Assembly (NCBI RefSeq): GCF_004210375.1
Contig: NC_134831.1
Location: forward strand, 44,054,035-44,118,034
Length of the DNA: 64,000 bases
From: Tachypleus tridentatus
Taxonomy: Eukaryota; Arthropoda; Merostomata; Xiphosura; Limulidae
Direction of reading: 5' to 3'
The position numbers and the translations under genes are program-made. Under the pieces are notes generated by a model, which saw only the letters and a list, made by a program, of their open reading frames with translations, ran no database searches and was not told the origin of the DNA. Shown piece by piece: positions 25,501 through 38,000 of the stretch (positions are counted from its first letter, which is position 1; the number at the start of each line of letters is the position of its first letter).

Positions 25501-26368
25501 ATTATGCTATTGTCTGTAAAGATAGTTGTCTGTTTTCATTTCAAGTTCAAACTTTACTCCTAAGCAAAACACATCAACGATTTTAGCTGGGTTTTAATGG
25601 CTTTGTCACGGTTAGAAAGCAAATAAAATTGTTATAGTTATGGAACATTTTTTTGCATGATACAATTCTGTATTCTTTGGTGATTATTTAATAAAATAGA
25701 AATCATTTGATGCAGTAGAACATTTAGTATAAAAAGTAAGATTAAGTATCATCTACGATAGACAGCAAAAATAAAAAAGACCCAGGTAAGTACTTTATTT
25801 CTTGTTTTTATTGAATATTCTTTATTATAAAAGTAACTAAAATGTAAACGTTGAAAACTTTTTACATTAGCTAAAGTGAAATAAATAATATTATTTTTAT
25901 ATAAGATACTCTCACGATTTAGTCCAAGCGTTATGCAATACTGTAATGTGAGTTGTACATTCACTACGTAATTTGCAATTTATATGGTTCGAGTAATAGT
26001 TGGACAGGCTGAAAGAACAGTAACATTTAAGTACGAATGGATGTATGCTACCACAAGCTATACGCTATTCAGGACAATTATGTTTTTTTTTTTTTTTTAA
26101 TGAAATGCAGTCATCCCAGAAAGAAAATAGAGTAAATTTATATTTTTTTATGATGGTTACGTGATAGGTCAAATTAACTGACTTCATGGAGCCAAATAGA
26201 GCTAGAGTAAAGAACATAGCAAATAAAATATAAAGTTTTTCTGAAAAAAAAAAGACATTTGATATTTATTTAAGAGTATTTAGGAGTTATGCAAATAATA
26301 TTTTACTTTTTTCAGATAAAGAAAATAATTCTGATCTTGTCATAAAATTTACTTTTCTCTCATAAAGG
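22540..26368. other. long AT-rich spacer
   Basis: No gene recognised. A 72-codon plus-strand frame at 25053-25271 is less AT-rich than its surroundings ('VGVGAGGVSEIGCRIESIDP'), but it matches nothing I know and has no clear splice or start context. A ~16-T run lies near 26082-26098. Confidence 0.45.
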
Positions 26369-26630
26369 GTTTGAATTTCGCACAAAACTATGTGAGGGCT
26401 ATCTGGGGTAGTCGCCCTTAATTTAGCCGTGTAAGACTGGAGGGAAGGCAGCTGGTTATCACCACCCACCGCCAATGCTTTGGCTACTCTTTTACCAACG
26501 AATAGTGGAGTTAACCGTACCTTTATGACATCACACGGGGGAGAGGACAAACATGTTTGGTGTGATGGGGATTCAAACCCGCGACCTTCGCATTAGGAGT
26601 TGAGCGCCTTAACCACTTGGCCATGCCGAG
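26369..26630 (-). mobile_element. tRNA-Thr-type SINE (family T), full length
   Basis: Minus strand. The tail edge is 'ttgaatttcgcacaaaacta' and the body 'ctactcttttaccaacgaat'. The head ends 'ccacttggccatgccgag'. Confidence 0.87.
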
Positions 26631-29600
26631 CACTAAAAAAGGGAAAAAAAGCATGAAGTGTAAATTGTAAATAACGTTTTTCATTGAACATTAGCCTGCT
26701 CTTTCCACTTGCAGAAACTAAACACGTATCTTACATGATAAATAAAGTTTTTCATTGACACAGAAGTGCTTTTTTTTTTTTTTCCCATGAGATCCTACAG
26801 GAGTGAAATTCTAAAAAAAACAAAATAGTTCAAGTGCACCTGTTTCTGAAAACGAAAATAAAATCTACGTGTTAACATGAAAAACAATAAGGTAGCTCAA
26901 ATAAGTCCCGGTACTGATACCTCCTTAAATAATAAGTTTTGGTATTCATTGTGGGTAAGCATCGTTAGATTTTCACTTATGGGTAAGCGTAAGATGTGGC
27001 AGTTCACCTAGTTTGCAATACATAGCTATTCGGGTAAAAATTATATAGCTCTCCTCTGTGTAAAATCCCCTTCATTCTTATGCCTCTGGGACTTTTGAAA
27101 ACAAAAAGTTGAGTGTCCTGTCCGGAACCCTTTATGTAGGACCATAGTGAGAACCTCGTTATATTAGTACATTTCGATTGAAACGTTTTCCTTATTTTGC
27201 TTCTATAAATTTAACGACTTGAAATTAATCCATACTCATATGACTATTTATTACCACTCTCAATATATTCCAAAAAATGTTTATAGTTTTAACGTCACAC
27301 TTTTTAAAATATATAATATTATAATACTTACTGTATATTGCTATGTCATATAAATACAAAATAGGTTTACAAACACTATTGCGAAAGGATTTCCGAAAGT
27401 GTAGATAAACATAAGCAATAAAAACACTACTGTTATGGTATTTTAACGATAGAATATAGAAGCAAGTCGATGAAAGGTTAGATATATTAGTGTTTGCATT
27501 ATTAGCCAGAATTGATAAACAGTAGTAAGACTTAAAACACATACCTAATTACAAATATAAAAAGTAAAATACATATTTAGAAAATTAGTTAAAACCATGT
27601 AACTTAGGCCTAAGATTAAAACCAATACTGCTAATCCTATTATGTTATTAATGTTATTTAAATTAAACTTAATGGTGGTCATTTGGTGTTATGTTACAAT
27701 TGTTATTAGTATTAATTTCTTATTTTCTGGGATGAAAAAAAAAAAGTCAATCACCTGATTAATTTATATTATAAGATAATGCAAGCTCATTGAATTACAA
27801 TATTATTAAAGCAGGTTAAAATGTAGAATAAGTTTTCTTAGTCTATTAATTTTTAATTGTTACTTTTCTTCGTTTTTACTATAAATCAAGCTAAATAATT
27901 TAATGACTTGAATGAATAATGGTTACAAGTTAGGAAAAACTTTAATATCAAATTACTTTAACTACCACTATAATTAATTACTATTAGTGTTAACTTGTTT
28001 TGAATGTTACTGGTAAAACAGAAAACACAAAAGTTATTGATTATACATTAAATCATCAGTCATAGTTAAAAAGCAGTTTTATGACTGAAAGAAATATTCC
28101 AATTTGTGATAACTGCTGTTTAAAAATTTTTAAGTAACAATATTCACGTGAAATATTGTATTAAAAAGATAAATTTACATGTACTATTACTTGTTCTGCT
28201 GTATTACTATTAAGTCACCTAAAAATTGTCAGAATAAATTATTAGTCTGCACTATAAAATGCCTTTTTTTTTTTAACTAAATAAAATAGTAGGTTTGTTA
28301 TAGAATTAGATGCTGAGTATGCATGTAAAAGTTATATAATTAGTTGTTTACTTATCACATGGTGAAATTTAAATTAAAGATAAATGTATATTTATTTTAT
28401 ACTTTTGAAGCTTATTATAAAATATCTGTAACTATTATAATTATTATACAATTAACAGTGTTTTAATTTTCAATTGTGATAGCTTGTTTTTCTAGAAAAT
28501 ATTAGATTAAAAGTAACTTAATATATAAGTGTAATGTTTTAACTTTGTCATTCACATTTATTGTCACGTAATTTAAGTTATTGTTAACCTCACTGCAATG
28601 TACAACATATGTAATATGAATTTTTAATGTTTTATATCTAAGTGTAATGAAAGGTAGAACCAAGCTCCCATGAAAGTCATGATGTAATTATTATTCAAAT
28701 TAAATCTACTATTTTTATTTTTTTGATTGATACAGGTATTTTCTTTCTGTTACTATGTCTTATTTGTCTACTTATTTTTAACAAGGACAACAACAATAAC
28801 TGATTATTTTGTTTTAATGCTGCCCTTGAATGTATTCTCATGAAAAATATTTTTTAAGTGGAGCATTACATACTGATTTTTCACCTCATTAAAAATAACT
28901 TCTATATCATTGTCATAAAAGATATGATTATTAAAAGTACTTTTATATAATGTGATATACTCTTACATAGTAGACCATTTGTCAAATTCAGATTATATAC
29001 ATTTTTGTCACAAATCATTCATGTTTGTATAACATATAAACCACCATGCTTCCTTTTTATAAGGTTTCAAAGTAGAAATGGTAGATAAAAAGATTTAAGG
29101 AATTTTCTGCATATTTATTGACATGGCATATTCACAGATTCACTGTCAACTCTAACAGTCACAACAGTTTATTTCATTATTAAGCTTTCATGCTACAAAT
29201 ATATTGATTGAACCATGAGAATAAGTTGTAAAGCCAGTAGCTTAATATGTCTATTTTGTTAGCTTTATAGTAGCATTAGTCAAACGACTATCAAATGAAA
29301 GATTTTCTCCCCTCCCCATATAAAAGAGGTTGGTTGTATCATTGAACTTTCACATTAAACTAAGTTTGCTCATGTAGATGAAATCTGTGTTTTTTAGTTT
29401 AATAAATATAAGAAGATAGCACTATAGCATTAAAAGGTTTCTATTCTTGTGCGTATTGTGGATATTTACAGGGTAGCATTATTCTGTGATGATTTTGCAT
29501 TTTTTAGCATGCAAGTTAGCTTATTAGTAATTGTGTTTTATGCATTTCCTGAGTACAGTATTCTCCTCTGATAGTTGTTTTTGTTTTACATTTTCTTTTA

Positions 29601-31869
29601 GCTGTTTATTAAACACTTTTGATGTATGCTTGCAGATGCAATATAAAAACTTGCAGATTATAAAGAAGATGCTCTAGGTTCATATATAGTACAAAGTGGA
29701 CAGGTATTCTGTTACTTGCAATTTACTTTTCTTTGGCATTCCAGGCTTTGGAAGCTGTATCGTGTTTGTTGTTGTTTGCACACTAACCACTTGCTATTTA
29801 ATACCATAAGAATAAAACCATTTAATTTTTTTTCTTTGCAAAATTGGTTTTATTTTTATCACTAGAATATTCAGCAAAATAAGTTTGCCATAGTGGCTAA
29901 ACATGAATATGGTGAAGTCTACAACTCATATTTGACTGATGTTTAAGATAGATCAAGTACATATTTACACATAACCCTTAAATTTTCCAGGTTTTTGAAG
30001 AATTATTTTTTTTAAGATGTAGGTATCTGTCTGTTGTCACATAATCATTTCAAATATTGTCATACACTTACACACTTACTACATTACAAATACATACCTT
30101 CTATTACAAGTTTCCTGTGTGCTTTGTGCTATCATCTTGGTTAAATTTAAACTAAAATTTGTGGTGCAATTTAGTTGTACAATGTATTTATTGTTGATTG
30201 CTATGTAGCAAAGTGTTATATTAATATCTGTAAAAATGTTTCATTAGCATATACTGAGCTGTGATAAACACTTGACTACCAAGTTGAGAGAAAAATTAGG
30301 GGTTTGTAGTTTTCATTACTATTACAGGAAATACCATCTAGGCTTTAATTTACTGTTCCTTGGTTGGACTTGTTCCTCTGTAGGTAAATGACATTTGTTA
30401 CTTATTTATGAATAGCCTTGTGTAATTCTGCTCTATATGTTAATAAACAGTTCTTGAAGTTACTCATTTGTTATTATTGACTTAGTCAAGGCTGTTATTG
30501 ATGGCTTAGTCATGCATGATTGTGGAACACTTGTTGCAAACTGTCATACTACATATAAAAGAATCTTGGAAATTAACTAGTTTTTATGAGATCCAATAAT
30601 TGAATAATGGAGAGGGTCAGATAAGGTAAAAAATTTAAAGTCACTTGCAGTATGACTGTCCACAGTGAATAGATTTCATTTTTATCAAAAACTACTTTCT
30701 TCATAATCTGAGTGCCAAAGACCAATAGAAGAGACTTCATTTCAGAAGGCAAATAGGGAGAAATGGTACACATCAAGTGGCCAGTGCTATCACAGGATAG
30801 AGACAAATGTCTTTCATTAACATCAGAAGTTATCTTCATAGTAGAGACTACAACAGCAGAGTAGCTCAACAAACAGTCTTCTTCACTCTAATAATAGATT
30901 GACAGAGATGTGTATCACAAATGCTGTCACATTCTCTTGCCCTTTTGGATACTGTAATGTTTCATGGTTTATCTCGGTTTTCATTGTTCTCAGAGAATGG
31001 AAGCACCTTGGTTTGGCAGTTATTCTCTATGGAATTTTCTTTGAACCTTTTGCAAGCCCTCACAAAATATGGTGATATTTCTGTTATGATGTTGGGTGCC
31101 ATTTGGAAAGCTAGAGAGTCACAGATAAGCATCTGTGAAAGGACACTCGCTTGCTCATGACACAATACAGTTCTCTATCAATGGACAACTTACCAGACAA
31201 GATTGAATTTCCATGCAATACAGGCCTCTTATCATTCACCCAAAATAATGAAACAAAAGATTAAAGGCTCGGGCATTACCATTCTCCCTTGGCCAATCTA
31301 TTTGCTGTATAGGAACATGTTCCTCTTGGTTATTTCCTGTGGAAGTGTCTCAAACAACAAACTGTTAAGGACATTCTCATCTGATTTCTTCACTAAGGAT
31401 GACGTAGTCTCACAAGTCCATATTTCATATCTTGTAAATATATTGCATAACCATGTATCTGCCTTAAATGTTCCAAAGGGAAGATCTGTTCTTGTACCCC
31501 TTGTTTCATGTTTATTTAATAAATTGGATTCTTTCTGGTTTTATTGCCTCTTCATTTTTGGCAGGCTGTATATTTCAGTACAGTATTTGGTTATTGACTA
31601 CAACCAAGTGAAATTTTAGTAGAAAACCACATTCACCTGAACTTTTCTGTGATAATACTGAACTTCCTGTGTTTTTCTTATGCAGCAGATTAAAACTTTA
31701 GAAATAATTTTTAGTTCTTCAGATCAAGTTCATTTGGATTTTACATTTTCTCTTATTGATCTTTTAGTATATTTTTATAAAAAAAAAAGAAAAAAATCGT
31801 CCTTTGCATTAAATCTTTGATATGAATATAAAAACATTTTGTAAAACTTGCAAAAATAACATTATTTTA
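26631..31869. other. AT-rich region upstream of CHMP3
   Basis: No coding exon or known repeat recognised between 26.6 and 30.5 kb. 30573-31619 is richer in open frames on both strands (99 codons minus at 30573-30872; 79 and 138 codons plus at 30921-31160 and 31203-31619). It may be a decayed mobile element or unrecognised exons, but I could not match any motif. Confidence 0.4.
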
Positions 31870-32002
31870 AATAATTTACAGATTTCGGCAAACATTTTGG
31901 AAGAAAAGTGTTTTAAGACACAGAAAGTTATAGCAGTGCGTCTTTATTCACTTTGAAGGAATCATCTTTAATGTTATCAGAGAAAATTCTTATAACAGTA
32001 AA
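31870..32002 (+). other. probable CHMP3 5' untranslated sequence
   Basis: Immediately upstream of the CHMP3 start codon, with an 'acagtaaaatgg' start context. No TATA box at a sensible distance, no CpG-rich promoter and no clear splice acceptor could be fixed, so the transcription start is unknown and an upstream noncoding exon is possible. Confidence 0.3.
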
Positions 32003-32047
32003 ATGGGTCTGTTTGGAAAGTCTCCAGAAATATCTCCAAAAGATCAA
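32003..32047 (+). CDS. CHMP3: CHMP3 coding exon 1
   Basis: Encodes residues 1-15 ([15 protein letters not shown]). The start is the only ATG giving the conserved 'MGLFGK' N-terminus; Gly2 makes N-myristoylation possible in principle. The donor is CAA|gttagt, phase 0. The exon is only 45 nt of coding sequence and is separated from the rest by a 7.3-kb intron, so gene predictors could easily miss it. Confidence 0.93.
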
Positions 32048-35000
32048 GTTAGTCTGTTTTGGTTTCCTCATAAAAATCTGATTGTGTTAATTTATTCATA
32101 AATATTTTGTTTCCTCAAGGAAAATCAACATGTTCAGTTGAACTTGTTTAATTCCTAAAACATGAGGTTTTGTTATGATTCTAATGTATGGTATGAGTGT
32201 GTTGAAATTAATATCTGATGTTAATATAATAAATTTGTCAGTAAAAATATCAAATTTTGTTATTTTTTACCAGAACTTATTAATAGTCATATTTGAAATG
32301 AATGAAAAACACTAATTTTGATGTGAGTTGTACATATTCAGTCCAGTTTAGTTGTGTGTTTTTATATATTTTGTTGTTGAACAAAGTCACTTATAACTAA
32401 TGATATAAAAATTAGTTTTGAAGGAACTCTACATGGAGTTCCTTTATTTCTTGATCAAAAAGCAATGTCAAATTAGAGACCAGTGTATTTGCCTATAATG
32501 TTTTAAATTTAGTATTAGATTTTTAGTTTTTCTTGATCAGGCTAGGTTAAATTTTATACTTAGATATTATGTTACTAATCAATAAAGATTAAGCAATATT
32601 GAAATTTCAGAATTTCTATGAATAATATTTGTTACGTGATAAATTTGTTAGTGCAGCAAAATTCTTATTTTCTACAAAGAAACCTCTCATAGAGTGTAGA
32701 AAACTAGAAATTAGATTTTAAAAATTATTAAGGACTTAAAGTAACTTTTTGTGAGATTAATGTTTGAATGGTTAAATGATAAGTGTGTGGAAATGGGAAA
32801 CTAAATACAGGGACAATAATTAAAATAATCTAAAGTGCAATGCAAACTAGTTACTTTAGCAATATTACTTGTGTAGTTGTAAACTTGTTTTTCTGTTGTG
32901 TATTGCAATTTTAAACTAACTTGAACTTTTTGTTTTGATAAGTACTGTGGTATTTTTAGGTAAAACTGAGTTAACTGAACCATTGAGCAATTGAATAGAT
33001 TCAGTCAAGATATTGATCACAAATACCATACTAAGTATATTATTAACTGAGTCGTGATATTAAATAGAACAATAGGACTAAACTTCAGATGAAATACAAT
33101 ACTTTACATTATGATTGGATTTTATGACCAGATTTTTTCAACAGTGTCTCCTTCAAGATCATGTTTCAGAATGGTTATAAACCCAATGTTCCTAAGTTCA
33201 CAAGAAACATCACACTTACTTTAGAGTAACCAACACTACCATGTGACTGCATATTCTCATTCCAAAGTAGATGAGGCCAAAACCTATAAGTATTAATTGA
33301 ATGATCATTGAAGGATACTGCCATCAGCAACCTTACACAATGTGTCTTATTGTGTAAATATTCTCCCTTGGGCATAACAGGTGTTATCTGCTTGAGAATA
33401 ACAAAGGCATTGAAAATACAAGCAACTAAAAGCTCTCTCTAAACTCAGGCTTTTGTCAAGCAATGTGTTTACTTTCTCTCAACCCTCAAAATACATACCA
33501 TATGGATGTTACTACCTGTAAACAAAGCAACTGCAATACCAAAGTTATATCAGTATCCTCTTAAACAAAGTACATTAAATAATTCTACTTAACAAAATAG
33601 TTTTTTAACATCGAAATACACTACCTAACAATGGTCATCAATACATAAAATCTTTTAACAACAAAGAAAATTTAAAATTGATACTCTACAACTTGTATGT
33701 ATTAATAAAAATACATTTTTAAATAAAGAAAAAAATTGATGTAATAGAATACAAGAATGATACATGTATAATAATAATAATAGTAAATAAAAGCAAACTC
33801 AAAACAAAAATCAAAGATGCTGCACAAATCAAAGGAATCTCCAGGGAGGTAAGTAGAACCTACATTGCAGTGGAGATACATTGTCTTACCAGTCTTAACA
33901 ACCATTCACCAATTTTACATGAAGAAATTTGTAAAAATAAATAATAGCAATAATAAAATAGTCAAAAGAAATAGAAATTAAGAGAGATATGACCCAAAGT
34001 TGTATCGCCTGACACTGCTTACCAACAGTTGTGGGAAGGTGGTTGCTCTCAAAAGTGGTTCCTCTCAGAAGAGGAAAAAATAAATAAAAAACAAAATGAG
34101 GTATTACCAGTTGATGGTACGTAAGATAAACTTATGTCGTGAAGTTGGCATACCAGTTCCCATTATGGTAGTAAAGTGCCAATTAGAAGCTCAGTAGACA
34201 AATTATTCTAGTACTGGAAGAAAGAAAATTTAGCTCCAAAAACATAAAAAATACACTACGTTTCTGCATTTATAACAATTATGTTTCAATAACCAAATAT
34301 ATTTAAACAAGTAATAGGAGTTCCCATGGGAACTAACTATTGTACTTATGTTACAAATTTATATCTTTATTTTTTTGAAAATAGGTTTATTGAAAAGTAC
34401 ATATATCAAGATGTTTTTGCTTTAATTTACAGATATATATATATATATAGATGAGTTAATTAGTATAAATAATTGTATTAACATTATTTATTAGCTAGAA
34501 TTATAAATTAAAAATAATTCTAGAAATTAAAATGATTGATAATATTAATCTAAATATTTTCAATAAAAAAAAACTATTTTTCTTTCCCAACAATTTCACA
34601 ATTATTCAGATTTTGTGAAAGTTGTAATTACAGTATTTTGTTATTAATGTTAATTAAGCACCATTCAGTTTCAATAGGGAAGAAATGGGATCAGGATTAC
34701 AAAACTGGAGCTATCTTGGATTATGTTATGCCAACCTTCATTTTTGAACATTAGAATCAACTAATGCTTTCTTTGGAACCTTTTTTCCAGTTATAAGTTT
34801 AGTTCTAGCTATAATGTGATTTATAAAGTTTCACCATGTGGATTTTACTGTAACAGAGTACTGTATAGACTAGTTATTGGAGTCGACCTTAAATCCAGTT
34901 ACAAATAGAATTATATTGTTAAGTATTATAATTTATCTCAAATGACCTTTGATTTATGATGTTACATACATTCCACCTATGATTTCAAATAGCCTGAAAT

Positions 35001-38000
35001 ATGAATGTAGAAGTTAATTGAATGTCAGTATGAATCAAATTTATAATAATTGTCAACAAGATTGATACACACAGTTTTCTTTCTTGACTTAAATATATTT
35101 TGATATATAAACAACAATACAACTTATAATAATGGTTTATATACAAGAGTTTTACAAACAGTACTGAATCTTTTACTGATGTTCATGGAGAGCTAAGTTA
35201 TTCTGTGTCGATACACATGTACACTTATCTTGATGGCTAGGTAGCTTGAAACACACACAAGTTTTCACCAACAATAATATCAAACATCCACATTTAAATA
35301 CTAACATCTGAAGTTAATTGATGGAAGTTAAGTAGTTTGTAATGTTTGAGGTCTATAAATATTTCTGGTGAAATATCTGTAGTTTCTGATTAATGAGCAT
35401 TTATCACGATTATAGCTTCTGAATTTTATAGGATACTGACTGTAGTAGTCCAACACATTATTAAACTGCCTACCCACATGTTGTGATGGCTAACTTTTAT
35501 ACTCATTAGGCAAGCTACTCAAAACTTCAGTTGGCAATAATATTGGAAACTACTAGTATGTTCCAGGAATGCATCATACACTGTTGATACTTACACTTGA
35601 GTATCTTCTACAAATTTAGAGAACAGGTTGGACTTTCACAGTACACATTTAACACTATACATCACATCATTTCTAAATATGTATTAAACTGAAACAAACA
35701 TAGATATTAAAGTAAACAAGTATAATTTGTTTTTGTATAAAATAAATGTATAACATTCACTGGCTCAAGGTAGTTTACTGTTAGAATAAAGAATTGAATC
35801 TGATATTTAATTCAAATCTACTTTCCTCTTTAATACAACAAATCGAATTACTCATTTACATAAACACTGGCAAAAATATCTTGATGTACTTAAACTTACC
35901 GTATATTATGAGCTCTTCTTAACACTGTATGTTTTACATCAACTCCTAACCATGTTATTCAGTTTAAAGGGGATAGCAGTAACTACTTTCATGAAGCTTG
36001 AGTTAAGACAATTCGTGGTCCTTGCAAAGGATACTTTGGTATAGCAGTTGTTCCAGTCTTAAATATAGTGTATTCAGTAGCAGCAGGTTGATAGCCTTTC
36101 TTAAAAAAGCAAGAGACTGAATTTTTTGCCCAGAGAAGGAGTTCTTATACCAAATTGTTTGGTGTCCTTATCACTTTCCAAATAGCACACATGTCTAACT
36201 CTATTACGATTACAACCCATATTTTTGTGCATATTAAACTGCATCTTGTAGAGAAATATTAGGAAAATGTTTCAAAAACTATGTGCTCTGTTAGATATAT
36301 TAGTCTGCATAATTAAAAATATTTCATTAGAATGAAATAAAATGTTGGGTACTTCATGTTCATTTTAGTAATGATACTTAACGATTTTAACTGTATAATT
36401 ACAACCTACACAAATTGTAAGTAGGTATGTAACTTTTATGAAGGTTCTTTATAAAGATTAAACCAATCAATGAAATAGTTTTAAATCTATTTTGCACGAT
36501 CCTAAGATTACATAGTTTTAGAAAAATAAGACAGTTAATTTTGATTTTTTCTATTCTTTATATTAAACAATCATTATTTAATGTAGTTATTTGGACTCAG
36601 AATAGTTCAGAAGCAACTTGCTTTTCATTTCAAGTATAAAAATACTGTTTATCTTGTTTACAAATTTCATTTACATATAGTCTCTAGAACCTTCTAACTG
36701 AAGATTAAATAATTTTTAAAGTAAATCTTTATATTTTATTTTTCATTTTCTCTATTATATCATTAACTATAGATATTATCATCAATGTACAGTGTAATGA
36801 AATGATTAAGTTCAAAAATGGAAATATGTATGTACCTTTTAAATGTTTATAGATTGTTTTGTAATCTTTTTTCTCATATGTATAATTTCAAATCTTTATC
36901 TTTTTACTTATAATTTATTTTTAATTTTCCTTTCCAATTCATTGTTTTTATTATTGATGCAACAAGTGATTTTCTTCATGTTGGATGCAGTTTTGGATGC
37001 TTGACCCTTTCTGTAGTCTGTTTTATAGAGGAGTGGTTTCTCTGTATCTGTGTTGTCCACTCAGCAGGCTTTCCATCATCTTCTATCTGGTCTAGAAGTA
37101 TCCTCTATACTTTCTTCCATCCACAGTAGGAAAACACTTACCCTAAGGACCTCTGTTTTCTTTATAATAGACTTCAACATACTCTTTTAGACTCAAAACC
37201 ACCATGTTTAGTTGTTGGTATATCATTTCTCAGGAGCTTAGACAGATGTTGAGTTAATTGTCTTGATTAGGCCTGTTTCTTTTTACAGAGTGGTCCATCC
37301 ACCTTCTTATGTCTTCAGTGCATTTGCTCCAACTGTGGGAATCCTATGATCACTACCTTCCTGATCTCCATCAACATCTTGCTTTCACTATTTTCTTCTC
37401 CATTCTCTGAATCTACACCTCTGGCAGATTAAACTCTGTTTCTGGATTGTTTAAATATAATTTTATGCCTTAGGCATATTTTCTTCTCTTTCTCATTTGT
37501 AGGAGTCATCATTCTCACTTTTTTTTTCATATAATTTTTTTTCACTTATTTACCACAGGAACAGGTTATTTTTATACCTTGGGATGTTTGGAAGGGTGTT
37601 TGATGTTCTCTCTCCAATTCACTCCCCTTTCATTTCTTCTTTATATGATACTTTTAATCCTTATTAACTACTGTGTCTTGTTCAGAATGTTTATTCTTAT
37701 CTTGCTTACACCACTCATATATTTGGCAATTGCAGTTATCTTTTTTTGCTATGGGATCCATTTTCCTTTCGAAACTTATTGCCCTTCACTTTAACTAGTT
37801 GTGAGATTGTGCATGCAGGAATGTTTTCAACCTCAACATATTTGTTTCCCATTACTTAATCATATGGTGAGTATATCATCATCTTGATTTTATCTCTACA
37901 GTCACTTTTCTTTAGATTTCCAGAAACTAGTTATGTGATTGTTGATTATTTTGGTTTTTTTTTAACAGCTCTGTCATTGCTATTGTTATATATCAATGTA

